DNA from: Veillonella sp. | GTDB taxonomy: Bacteria; Bacillota; Negativicutes; Veillonellales; Veillonellaceae | Reading direction: 5' to 3' | DNA: 64,000 nucleotides | Assembly (NCBI RefSeq): GCF_041333735.1 | Contig: NZ_JBGKFB010000001.1 | Span: 606,001-670,000 of the forward strand | Part shown: in pieces, positions 44,615 through 52,468 of the stretch | Numbering within the stretch: position 1 is the first letter of the stretch | Layout of the letters: every line of letters starts with the position of its first letter | Notes under the pieces: model-generated | Told to the model about the DNA's origin: nothing | Seen by the model: the letters and a program-made list of their open reading frames with translations, nothing else | The model's database searches: none | Made by a program: the position numbers and the translations under genes

Positions 44615-45022
44615 TTAAAAGCTTATCCACTCTAAATTCTCAAAATTATTTAAAATTCGTTTATCCATTTTTACCACTTGATTGGAAAACTCTATTCGAT
44701 TATTAACAAATGAAATATCTGTATACCATTCCTTTAAACTAGCATACACTTCATTCTCTAAATCAATAATAATGGTTTCAATGGAATCCCAGGTTTTGCA
44801 TCTTACAGACTCGACCATAACCATACTATTACCTATGAAAGTAACGTCCCTACCATAAATCCAAAACGGTAATACTTTCCCCTTTATAGAAATAGAATAT
44901 ATAGCATCTCCATGAGGTGGTTCCGTTTCATATTGTGCTTTTATATTGTACTTTTCCATTATCTCATTGCTAGCATTTTCTATATATGGCAACGTTGAAA
45001 TCTTGTAATTATCTGCGTTCAT
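44615..45022 (-). CDS. Hypothetical protein, orphan
   Basis: 135 residues, soluble, no signal peptide or membrane helix; alternating beta strands (FWIYGRDVTFIGNSMVMVES, KEWYTDISFVNNRIEF). The style suits small immunity-type or nuclease-inhibitor proteins but I recognise no family. ATG 45022 behind GGAGC. Lies between the two copies of the duplicated terminator module, beside a type I toxin-like gene. Confidence 0.5.
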   Translation of the reverse strand: MNADNYKISTLPYIENASNEIMEKYNIKAQYETEPPHGDAIYSISIKGKVLPFWIYGRDVTFIGNSMVMVESVRCKTWDSIETIIIDLENEVYASLKEWYTDISFVNNRIEFSNQVVKMDKRILNNFENLEWISF

Positions 45023-45097
45023 AAAAGCTCCGTTATTTTTAATATCAACCACAACAAAGAGGACTGTATATCGCTATTTGTGTAAAAAGTATTTTGC

Positions 45098-45158
45098 TAT
45101 ACTATAGGTGTTACCAATTCCTTTCCAAATCAGGTAACGGAAAGGAGGTGCATTTAAA
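45098..45158 (+). promoter_or_regulatory. Promoter and structured leader of the toxin-like gene
   Basis: Extended -10 TTGCTATACT (45094-45103). The leader has two crossing pairs: GTTACC (45110-45115) with GGTAAC (45133-45138), and CCTTTCC (45120-45126) with GGAAAGG (45139-45145). The second covers the strong ribosome site AAAGGAGGTG. They form a pseudoknot or alternate, a usual device for holding toxin mRNA silent. Confidence 0.6.
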
Positions 45159-45163
45159 TCAAC

Positions 45164-45259
45164 ACGCTCTCAACGATTCTTGTAGCTATCATGGTAAATA
45201 TAATAAGTTATTATATTTGCAAATGGTTAGATTGGCTACTATCGATCATTGGTAACTAA
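45164..45259 (+). CDS. Small hydrophobic type I toxin-like peptide, copy 1
   Basis: Frame with a membrane helix ending in a charged tail: STILVAIMVNIISYYICKWL then DWLLSIIGN. A strong AAAGGAGGTG lies upstream. The start is uncertain: ACG at 45164 stands where relatives would have ATG, ATC at 45158 has better spacing, and the first ATG is at 45191. It shares MVN, YYICKWLD with the peptide at 41516. Short length, one helix, structured leader and immediate terminator all fit a type I toxin, but antisense RNA is not demonstrated. Confidence 0.55.
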   Translation, partial: TLSTILVAIMVNIISYYICKWLDWLLSIIGN

Positions 45260-45284
45260 CCTTGGTTTGTCACCACTATCTGAC

Positions 45285-45326
45285 AAAAAAGCCCTTGCTA
45301 GGACCGGCATCCTTTGCAAGGGCTTC
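45285..45326. terminator. Terminator after the toxin-like gene
   Basis: GCCCTTGC/GCAAGGGC with A run before and T-rich sequence after, so it can serve transcripts from both sides, as in convergent toxin/antitoxin RNA pairs. Confidence 0.75.
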
Positions 45327-45504
45327 TTTAGTGCATTTAATCAACACTTTGCTCTATCGTTATTCTACCATAAAAAGTAAAATACTGTCACTATGAATAA
45401 CTTCATTTTCATATATAATGTACAAAATCCCTCGGAGTTGCCGCTCCGGGGGATTTTGTAGTTAATTGCACAACTATCAATTGGCTATCTAGAATATACT
45501 ACAC
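45327..45504. other. Intergenic region with perfect 17-bp hairpin
   Basis: The stem runs from TACAAAATCCCTCGGAG (45421-45437) to its partner at 45444-45460 (one G-U pair), loop TTGCCG. A TATAAT is directly upstream (45414-45419). No gene seen. Could be a small RNA, or a terminator that lies beside the IS200 element. Confidence 0.4.
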
Positions 45505-46235
45505 TTAAAATAGTTTTTCAATCAGAACCACCCGTAAAACGGGTGGTTTGCTCACGGGCTATAAGCCCGTAGTACTAGGCCAGCGTCTAAAGGCGCTGGC
45601 TTTCACTACGTTCAAGCCGCATAGCCATTGACTCGTAACGTTCCCCTTAAAGGGGATGTGTATTACTTGCTACCCTTAAAAGGGTCCTCATATTCTTTTA
45701 CACTAAGTTTATCTTTCATTTGGTCATGTAACTCTTGCTCACGTATATATTTCTTTACTGTAGCCTCATTTAAACCTACTGTACTAACATAATAACCCTC
45801 GGACCAAAAGTGTCTATTTCCAAATTTATACTTTAAGTTTGCGTGTTTATCGAACATCATTAGTGCACTTTTACCTTTTAAATATCCCATAAAAGATGAT
45901 ACTGATATTTTGGGTGGGATTAATACTAGCATATGCACATGATCAGCCATAAGCTCCCCCTCTATAATCTTGACGCCCTTATATTCACATAAACGTCTCA
46001 ATATTTCACGTAAACTATTTCTGTATTGATTATATATAACTTTACGTCTATACTTAGGTGTAAATACTATGTGATATTTGCATAACCATTTTGTGTGCGC
46101 AAGGCTCTGTGTCTTTGTTGCCATATAAAATCACCTTTCTTTTGCATATAATGCGGCTTGAACACCTACATTATACTTAAGCAAGGTGATTTTTTTGTAT
46201 AACTTTCGTTGCCGCACCCGCATAGCGGGTGGTTT
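45505..46235 (-). mobile_element. IS200/IS605-family element (tnpA only)
   Basis: No terminal inverted repeats but subterminal hairpins at each end: ACCACCCG/CGGGTGGT (45527-45547) and ACGGGC/GCCCGT, GCCAGCG/CGCTGGC, CCCCTT/AAGGGG near the right end, and ACCCGC/GCGGGT (46216-46230) near the left. Encodes only the Y1 transposase. Boundaries are approximate. Confidence 0.8.
45663..46124 (-). CDS. tnpA: IS200/IS605-family Y1 transposase
   Basis: 153 residues. HUH motif MADHVHMLV near residue 62 and the catalytic Tyr in TVKKYIREQE near 125; YHIVFTPKYRRKV at the N-terminus is typical. Single-strand transposition at hairpin ends. ATG 46124 behind AGAAAGGTG. Looks intact. Confidence 0.95.
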   Translation of the reverse strand: MATKTQSLAHTKWLCKYHIVFTPKYRRKVIYNQYRNSLREILRRLCEYKGVKIIEGELMADHVHMLVLIPPKISVSSFMGYLKGKSALMMFDKHANLKYKFGNRHFWSEGYYVSTVGLNEATVKKYIREQELHDQMKDKLSVKEYEDPFKGSK

Positions 46236-46278
46236 TATGATTCGCGACTACGTCACGAACCAGTCTAAAGACAATAAT

Positions 46279-46310
46279 AAAAATAGCAGGGCTACCACCC
46301 TGCTATTTTT
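46279..46310. terminator. Duplicated terminator module, copy 2
   Basis: AAAAATAGCAGGG/CCCTGCTATTTTT, one substitution and one indel from copy 1. Followed by the same CGTTCATATGAGACTATG, which here gives the start of the small frame at 46326. Confidence 0.8.
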
Positions 46311-46325
46311 CGTTCATATGAGACT

Positions 46326-46403
46326 ATGACCAAACATGAAGTTACCTATGTAATTATCATAGTTCTGTTATCAGTAGTCACTATCATTGCACTACTTAAA
46401 TAG
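46326..46403 (+). CDS. 25-residue hydrophobic peptide, holin/toxin-like
   Basis: ATG ACC to TAG. Sequence is MTKHEV followed by one membrane helix (TYVIIIVLLSVVTIIALLK). Resembles small holin-like toxins by size and composition. Ribosome site weak. Two GC-containing hairpins follow (46417-46454, GAGGA/TCCTC inside CCTAAC/GTTAGG; and 46485-46520), suitable as terminator. Confidence 0.4.
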   Translation: MTKHEVTYVIIIVLLSVVTIIALLK

Positions 46404-46573
46404 TACAACGATAAACACCTAACATATTGAGGAGTGCAGTCCTCTAACAGGTTAGGCGGCATCATAATTTTGTTCAATTTTAGATGAGCCTAACGCCCTA
46501 ATCACGTTAAGGGGCGCTCTTTATATGTATATAATAAGCTAATCTTACTTAAAAAGATAGTACAATAAATAGC

Positions 46574-47206
46574 TCAATTTATACTTACACTATTAATCAT
46601 TTCTCTAGTCCGCTCAACAGAAATAGGCTCATTAAATAAGAACACATGGCTCTGCCCCTCATGTTCCCAAGATGCTAAGTAAACGGCGCCATCTACCATT
46701 CGATAAGTCACGGTTATGCCATTTATAACCTCTATTTTCTGAGGCACGTAATCTTTATAGTCACCTGCGATATTACCTGATAGAGTCGATACGCGATATT
46801 TAATATACTTTGGCATATCATCTACACGGTCAAAGTATTTTCCTTTTAAAAGCTCATGATAGGCATACACTACTTGTAATACATCGTGATCCACAATAGA
46901 TACATGTACAGGACGTAATCCCTCTAAACCACTTGGTAACTGCGGCTTAAAGTTCAAATGTTGCTTAGCCTCATATATAGTATCAAACACCTCTAGCGAT
47001 TGACCTTTACGAGTGCTTCTATAATCCTCATCAGTCATAGTACAACTTCCAAGTCTATCTGGACAAGGAAACTCATTCCGATCACCATAAGGTTGGTCAT
47101 AAATCGAATTACCATTAAGACGGAACCGCATCAAATCATCTGCGGAAACAACATTGATGGAACCTATAAAAGCTAATACAAGTAGAATCCATATAGTCTT
47201 TTTCAT
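46574..47206 (-). CDS. Exported DUF4367-like protein, paralogue 1
   Basis: 210 residues with a signal peptide ending NVVSADD. The C-terminal ~130 residues share a domain with 49703 and 50343: LNFKPQLPSGLE, DVLQVVYAY, YRVSTLSGNIAGDYKDY, GITVTYRMVDGAVYLASWEH and a final FNEPISVERTREMI. This looks like a DUF4367-type beta domain. Cys pair PCPDRLGSC may form a disulfide. Function unknown. Confidence 0.6.
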   Translation of the reverse strand: MKKTIWILLVLAFIGSINVVSADDLMRFRLNGNSIYDQPYGDRNEFPCPDRLGSCTMTDEDYRSTRKGQSLEVFDTIYEAKQHLNFKPQLPSGLEGLRPVHVSIVDHDVLQVVYAYHELLKGKYFDRVDDMPKYIKYRVSTLSGNIAGDYKDYVPQKIEVINGITVTYRMVDGAVYLASWEHEGQSHVFLFNEPISVERTREMINSVSIN

Positions 47207-47256
47207 TTACTTTACCTTTATATTTTAAGACTTCTGTATACGCTGAAATAAAATTT

Positions 47257-48072
47257 TTATTCAGTCAACTTACTGAAGTCAGTTAAAATTTGAGCTACAT
47301 CTTTACCTAATATTATAAATAAAGATAATGTATAAACCTTATCATACCAAGATTCAATTTCTTGATTAGATAACCCAGTAAGCATTTGTTCCTCATTATT
47401 ATGACGAATATTAAATTTATTGTACATATAGAACAACTTCTCTAAAGCTTGAATTTTATCATTATTTACCTTTAATAAACCTTTTAATTCATTAGATTTA
47501 TTAAGTGGTTTTCTCCAAGGTTCTAATAGATCAGCAATTCTCTTGAGAATCTCTTTCTTTCTCTCAATATTCCCTTTATTAGAAAAGTGATTATACTCTA
47601 GAATGCTTAATGCCTCTTTTTCATCAGCAAATTCTGTTACAACCTGAGCAGACTCATTAGCAAATACATTATCTTCAATAATAATTCTTTTATTATCTAT
47701 ATAAATCACTTTATGTCCCAATAAATTAACCGTCCGTTCTATTTGTTCCTCAATACAGTGTACCTGACGAATTAGATTTATAGATTTTTTATAGGGAAGT
47801 ATTGATAATAAATCCAAGTACATTTCAGAAAAACAAAATAATCGTTCTTCTTCAGTCATGGGAATTGCGAGTATAGTCTCTAGTAGTTCATCCAAAGATA
47901 ATATATGCCCTCTATGTTTATATTCTTTAAAATTATTAGAGATTAGTTCATAGACAGATTCTGGATAATGCTCACCCCAAAACTTTTCTTTTAGTAACCC
48001 CTGCAACTTATTCAATTCTACAACAGGATTTACGCTAGTCCCTTTTAGTATTTCAAAATAATTTTTTCTCAT
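47257..48072 (-). CDS. Hypothetical helical protein
   Basis: 271 residues, mainly alpha-helical, cytoplasmic. The C-terminal third contains KLFYMYNKFNIRHNNEEQ, recalling C-terminal regions of some abortive-infection proteins (IRHxN), but this is weak. Upstream of paralogue 1 in the same direction with a 50-base gap. AT-rich, codon use like an accessory gene. Confidence 0.5.
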   Translation of the reverse strand: MRKNYFEILKGTSVNPVVELNKLQGLLKEKFWGEHYPESVYELISNNFKEYKHRGHILSLDELLETILAIPMTEEERLFCFSEMYLDLLSILPYKKSINLIRQVHCIEEQIERTVNLLGHKVIYIDNKRIIIEDNVFANESAQVVTEFADEKEALSILEYNHFSNKGNIERKKEILKRIADLLEPWRKPLNKSNELKGLLKVNNDKIQALEKLFYMYNKFNIRHNNEEQMLTGLSNQEIESWYDKVYTLSLFIILGKDVAQILTDFSKLTE

Positions 48073-48184
48073 TTACTAACCATACCCCTTAACAATGATA
48101 TCATCAAATATTCTGATTCATTACTGATTGTATCATTTGTATTTGTTCAAATTCAAAGCTACACAGCTCCTCTAATCATTCAGC

Positions 48185-48910
48185 TTACTCTATGTTATGA
48201 CCAAAGTCTTCTGTATATTTTATAAGCCCATCATGAGATTCATAATATCGTAAAGCCTCTAAGTCTCTTCTTCGACGTTTGTTAGCATAAACAGCTTTAG
48301 AATTGCTACGGTATTTTTCAATAAACCAACAATACCGCTCAAAATCCCACCTAAGATTTCTACCATAAAGATCACTTAATTTAAATAAAATAGATAATCG
48401 TTTAGAAGCATGCTCACCATATCTTACAGTATATCCTGCTCTCGAATAAATTGTATCAGAATCCCAATTTGGACTATAGTCTTCATCCTCATAATTTGCT
48501 TCAAAAGTTAATGCCTGATACTTATCCATACTAATTTTTAATTCAAATAAAAGCATATGAGTAATATCATAATTAAGTCGTTCTAGATCGTCTTCATTAC
48601 CTTCAATATACTCATAAGGTATTGTTCTTATAATCTTCTCCAGATGTTTAATTATGGGGGTGATGTGTCGTTCACGTATAATTTTATCCTGACAATACTT
48701 CTTCAATTTATCTTCATAGATATGATTAATAAATTCGTCTTTATCCCCTACAACTATATAATCATAAGCCTCATGTATAAATATTTCTGAATCTAAAACT
48801 ATATCAACAGGTAAACTGTCAGAAATAATTACAGCACAAGGATTAAATTCATCTGGCTTTAAATCTAATAAGTCTTGACACGAAATAATTCTATTTACAG
48901 ATATACACAT
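48185..48910 (-). CDS. Hypothetical protein
   Basis: 241 residues, cytoplasmic, acidic in the first half and basic near the end (KAVYANKRRRRDLEALRY). No recognised domain. ATG 48910 behind GGGGGC. In line with the gene at 47257; the two may be one accessory cassette. Confidence 0.45.
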   Translation of the reverse strand: MCISVNRIISCQDLLDLKPDEFNPCAVIISDSLPVDIVLDSEIFIHEAYDYIVVGDKDEFINHIYEDKLKKYCQDKIIRERHITPIIKHLEKIIRTIPYEYIEGNEDDLERLNYDITHMLLFELKISMDKYQALTFEANYEDEDYSPNWDSDTIYSRAGYTVRYGEHASKRLSILFKLSDLYGRNLRWDFERYCWFIEKYRSNSKAVYANKRRRRDLEALRYYESHDGLIKYTEDFGHNIE

Positions 48911-49132
48911 AGTTAGCCCCCAATGATACACCTAAGATAATACGAGTCCTAAACACTTACATTTTATTATTCGCCACAAATTATGAAAATCCCTTCATAA
49001 TTGATCTAATAAAATTTTATGTAGAATTTGCAATAAATCTATCATATTTGATAGTATCTATCGTAAATTATTCTACTATTCAAAATAACCGTAGATGTTA
49101 TAATGGCCCCATCAAAAGGAGCAGGTGCCCAT

Positions 49133-49168
49133 ATGATACTAAATGCACTATTCCAAAACTATAGTTAG
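49133..49168 (+). CDS. Possible 11-residue leader peptide
   Basis: MILNALFQNYS with AAAGGAGCAGGTG upstream, ending 22 bases before the next gene. A better ribosome site than many genes have, so it is probably translated; role unknown. Confidence 0.3.
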   Translation: MILNALFQNYS

Positions 49169-49190
49169 TAGTTATATGGAGGAAATAATC

Positions 49191-49538
49191 ATGACACATA
49201 CACAATTAACACAACTCGTACAAGCGTTATTAGATGCACCACAAAGCAATCCTAAAGTAAAAGAATTCGCTCAATCTTGGCTTGATGCAGAAGGCACAGA
49301 AAAACAAGTAGAGCTTACAAAACAACTCGTATCCGTAGCAGAACAAAACATTGCCCTCATCGACGAAACAATTGGCTTTGCAGGCTCTGAGCTCGCTACA
49401 CAAATCCTTGGCAAAGAAGGTGCTGCTAACCTATTACAACACGCTAAAGACATCAAAGCAGAAGGCGCAGAATTCTGTGACTGCCCTAGTTGCGTAGCCG
49501 CAAAAAATATTATCGATTTGAAAACGGAAATTGCTTAA
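49191..49538 (+). CDS. Small conserved protein with C-terminal CDCPSC motif
   Basis: 115 residues, helical, with FCDCPSCVAAKNIID near the C-terminus; the cysteines may bind metal. Homologues in Firmicutes are often mislabelled as Hsp90-like; there is no Hsp90 domain. ATG 49191 behind GGAGG. Promoter with extended -10 TGTTATAAT (49097-49104... upstream). Terminator CATCGACA/TGTTGATG at 49562-49587. Confidence 0.7.
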   Translation: MTHTQLTQLVQALLDAPQSNPKVKEFAQSWLDAEGTEKQVELTKQLVSVAEQNIALIDETIGFAGSELATQILGKEGAANLLQHAKDIKAEGAEFCDCPSCVAAKNIIDLKTEIA

Positions 49539-49561
49539 CAATATATTACCTATTAAGAGGA

Positions 49562-49587
49562 CATCGACACACTGTTGATGGCCTTTT
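49562..49587 (+). terminator. Terminator of the CDCPSC gene
   Basis: CATCGACA/TGTTGATG (one G-U) and GGCCTTTTTAT. Confidence 0.7.
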
Positions 49588-49599
49588 TATATACAAAAA

Positions 49600-49702
49600 C
49601 GGCCCCTCGTGAGAGGAGCCGCTTCTTATATAACCCTTACAGTGTCCATGCGAGTGCTTCACCACAGCTCGCATGCCTATCCCACTAGGCTAGACTGTTA
49701 TA
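49600..49702 (-). terminator. Terminator region of the exported paralogue pair
   Basis: CGGCTCCTC/GAGGGGCCG with TTTTTG after it on the minus strand (49600-49621). Between it and the gene is a further stem, CATGCGAG/CTCGCATG (about 49647-49676), next to a GTGGTGAAGC loop, so the 3' UTR is strongly structured. It does not fold as a tRNA. Confidence 0.65.
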
Positions 49703-50296
49703 TTATTTTGTATATGCTGTATGTGCTGTAGGTGCTACAGTATTAGCAATGATCGCTTTTGCCATGTCGCGATTTACAGGGCGTTCAAAGTACATCGCAT
49801 GGTTTTGACCATCTTTTGTCCAACCAGCGAGATATACCATTTTTTCGCCACCTTTGAAAGTAACCTTTGTACCGTTTACCTTTTCTGTAGCTGTAACGCG
49901 ATAATCCTTATGATTACCACTGATATCACCTTTTGTAGTACCTACGCGATACACAATACGTTTGCCTGCCGCTTGGTTCCGCGTTGTATCTTCACCAGCT
50001 TGGTAAACATACACAACTTGCAAAACATCTTTATTGATTGTGCTTACAGACTCAATATTATAGCCTACAGGTAATACTTTAGGTAGATGAGGCATAATAT
50101 TCATGTATTTAGCAGCTTCATTAATAGTAGCGAATTCATGAATTGGGCTTGGCATACCAACCATTGGCGCTGCCTGTTCTGCAACTACAGGTTTAGCTGG
50201 ATCTGGCTTTACATCAAAAGTACCTTGTGCACCAGCAACAGTGTAAGAACCTACACAAGCACATGCAACTGCCATTAATACAAATTTTTTAACCAT
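49703..50296 (-). CDS. Exported DUF4367-like protein, paralogue 2
   Basis: 197 residues. Signal peptide ending YTVAGAQG. Domain as in paralogue 1: MPHLPKVLPVGYNIE, DVLQVVYVYQAG, YRVGTTKGDISGNHKDY, GTKVTFKGGEKMVYLAGWTK and FERPVNRDMAKAII. ATG 50296 behind AGGGAG; the longer frame reads upstream into the gap. 47 bases from paralogue 3, probably one operon. Confidence 0.65.
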   Translation of the reverse strand: MVKKFVLMAVACACVGSYTVAGAQGTFDVKPDPAKPVVAEQAAPMVGMPSPIHEFATINEAAKYMNIMPHLPKVLPVGYNIESVSTINKDVLQVVYVYQAGEDTTRNQAAGKRIVYRVGTTKGDISGNHKDYRVTATEKVNGTKVTFKGGEKMVYLAGWTKDGQNHAMYFERPVNRDMAKAIIANTVAPTAHTAYTK

Positions 50297-50342
50297 GAGT
50301 ATAATCTCCCTTCGGTCAATAAAAATATTATTAAAAACACAT

Positions 50343-50945
50343 TTATTTTGTATGTGATTTTTCCTCAACAATATTATGGATAATAGCCTTCGCCACATCT
50401 CGTGTAACGGGACGCTGAAATTCTAAAGAGTGATTTTGTCCATCTTTCATCCACGATGCAAGATAAACCATTTTCTTACCACCTTTGAAAGTAACCTTTG
50501 TACCATCTACACTTTCAGTTTCTATAACCTTATGAATCTTATGGTCATCGCTGATATCACCTTTTAATGTAGTAGAGGTACGATAAAAAATAAGAGCACC
50601 ACCGGCCTTATTTACGTACGGATCTATACCGGGTTCATACACGTACACAACCTGCAAAATGTCTTTCTCAATAGTAATGACAGATTGAATATTAAATCCT
50701 ACTGGCAACAGCTTTGGCATCTGAGGTCTAAACCCTATATATTCAGACGCTGCTTCTACAGTGGTGAACACATGTACAGGACTTGGCATAACAACGCCAG
50801 GAACAGCTGCTTCAACAGACATTTCTAAGGGGCCAGAAACTTTAGTTTGTGCATCCATAGCATCTTGACCCTTAACAACTCCATAGGTACCTATACAGAT
50901 GCAAGCTAACGCCATCAAAAAAGATTTCTTTAGTATTGAGGTCAT
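50343..50945 (-). CDS. Exported DUF4367-like protein, paralogue 3
   Basis: 200 residues. Signal peptide ending GVVKGQDA. Shares LPVGFNIQSV, DILQVVYVYEPG, GTKVTFKGGKKMVYLASWMK and FQRPVTRDVAKAII with paralogue 2, so the two arose by tandem duplication. ATG 50945 behind GGAG. Confidence 0.65.
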   Translation of the reverse strand: MTSILKKSFLMALACICIGTYGVVKGQDAMDAQTKVSGPLEMSVEAAVPGVVMPSPVHVFTTVEAASEYIGFRPQMPKLLPVGFNIQSVITIEKDILQVVYVYEPGIDPYVNKAGGALIFYRTSTTLKGDISDDHKIHKVIETESVDGTKVTFKGGKKMVYLASWMKDGQNHSLEFQRPVTRDVAKAIIHNIVEEKSHTK

Positions 50946-51135
50946 AATAATATACTCCACAAAATACATTTTGCAAAATTATATTTATCAAAACACGCTT
51001 AATAAATATATCCTAAATAATTGGGGAATTCAAGTAATATTCATCATATATCGGTTTTTATTAATATAGGTAAATAAAATCATTTATCAACTATGATATG
51101 ACTAGTTACTTTTACCCAAACTATCAAGTATTAAG

Positions 51136-51894
51136 CTATTTCTTATGTACCATAAAGCCTGCCGCTTGTTGGTTCGCCATAATGGTCACATCAGAGATTT
51201 GCAAGCGTTTAGGTTGGTTCGTTACATACAATACTACATCGGCCACATCCTCTGGTTGAACAGCCTCAATGCCAGCGTACACAGATTTAGCTCGTTCCGC
51301 ATCACCGTGGAATCGTACTTCGCTAAATGGAGTTTCTACGATGCCTGGTTGAATGGTAGTAACCTTAATATCTGTAGCTATGGTATCCATACGAATGCCA
51401 TCGCTTAATGTCTTTACCGCCGCCTTTGTAGCACAGTACACTGCACCATTAGGATATGCATAAATGCCTGCAGTAGAACCCATATTTACAATATGACCTT
51501 CATTTTTATCAATCATAAAAGGCAGTACTGCTTTTGTTACATATAAAAGGCCTTTCACATTGGTATCAATCATAGTCACCGCATCATCAACAGCACTATC
51601 TTGGAAAGGATCAAGCCCTTGTGCAAGACCCGCATTATTAACGAGCACATCGACGCCACCAAAAGCCTCGATAGCTGCAGGAACCTTGCTTTCAACATCC
51701 TCGCGACTACGCACATCAAGAACTAAAGTCTCAACACGCACGCCATATTCCTTAGACAAACGAGCCTGTACCTCGCCCAATAACTCAGCACGACGACCAG
51801 AAATCAACACATTATCGCCATGCTTTGCATAAGCCTCAGCAATACAAAGACCGATACCAGACGTTGCACCAGTGACAAAAATATTATGAGCCAT
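51136..51894 (-). CDS. Short-chain dehydrogenase/reductase (YdfG-like)
   Basis: 252 residues. Classical SDR: cofactor motif FVTGATSGIG, NNAG at about 88, catalytic Ser in VNMGSTAGIYAYP and Tyr-x3-Lys in VYCATKAAV; IQPGIVETPF downstream. Closest in pattern to YdfG-type serine/3-hydroxy acid dehydrogenases. ATG 51894 behind GGAGGC. Confidence 0.88.
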   Translation of the reverse strand: MAHNIFVTGATSGIGLCIAEAYAKHGDNVLISGRRAELLGEVQARLSKEYGVRVETLVLDVRSREDVESKVPAAIEAFGGVDVLVNNAGLAQGLDPFQDSAVDDAVTMIDTNVKGLLYVTKAVLPFMIDKNEGHIVNMGSTAGIYAYPNGAVYCATKAAVKTLSDGIRMDTIATDIKVTTIQPGIVETPFSEVRFHGDAERAKSVYAGIEAVQPEDVADVVLYVTNQPKRLQISDVTIMANQQAAGFMVHKK

Positions 51895-52353
51895 AAAAGC
51901 CTCCACATCATCAATCCGTTTTATTCTAATAAGTTAATTATACCATTATGAAAATAAAAAAACGCTACCCTACCCCCTATAATCGATAAAAATAGTGTAT
52001 ACATTGGAGCCTTCCGCTATTCTCTAGAATGATATGCTGGCGCATCTGTATGTAAGACAAAAATATTTGAGCTCTACCACAGCTAGAAAGTAAATAGGGA
52101 TACCTATTCGAAGCCGCCTTGGGCGCTACGCGTAGCATTCTCTCCTTTTCCCCTAAATGATATGTCGGCGCAGATAGGATTTAAAAGAATACATAAAGTG
52201 GCTTATGGATTTATGAATATGATAATAAAAAGAGGATACCCTTTCTGAAAACGACTTAGCTCGCTTTAGAGCCTTCTACTATTCCCTAGAATAATATGCT
52301 GGCGCATCTGTATGTAAGACAAAATATTTGAGCTCTACTACAGTTAGAAAGCA
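51895..52353. repeat. Array of inverted etfA 3'-end relics
   Basis: Two direct ~128-base repeats (about 52007-52134 and 52269-52395), over 90% identical, each holding GATATGCTGGCGCATCTG, ATTTGAGCTCTA and AATAGGGATACCTAT in the same order as the true etfA end read from the minus strand. A third, shorter copy lies at about 52152-52176. They also hold TTCGAAGCCGCC and GGGCGCTACGCGTA. Confidence 0.75.
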
Positions 52354-52426
52354 AATAGGGATACCTATTCGAAGCCGCCTTGGGCGCTACGCGTACCCAT
52401 GAAGGCTGAGGATAGGTATCCCTATT
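52354..52426. terminator. Terminator of the fix/etf operon
   Basis: AATAGGGATACCTAT (52354-52368) pairs with ATAGGTATCCCTATT (52412-52426), 15 bp without mismatch, loop 43 bases. Formed by the real etfA terminator arm and a relic copy. Confidence 0.7.
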
Positions 52427-52468
52427 GTTTTATTTAATTTAATTTATAGAGCTCAAATACGCTAGCTT

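Noticed and set aside
45505..45662. Tight cluster of short palindromes suggesting a CRISPR array or rRNA fragment
   Set aside because: The palindromes differ from each other, have no regular spacing and fit the subterminal hairpins of an IS200/IS605 end.
49620..49702. Possible tRNA on the minus strand
   Set aside because: The stem CATGCGAG/CTCGCATG is present but there is no acceptor stem, T-loop or anticodon arm of the right size; better read as a structured 3' UTR.
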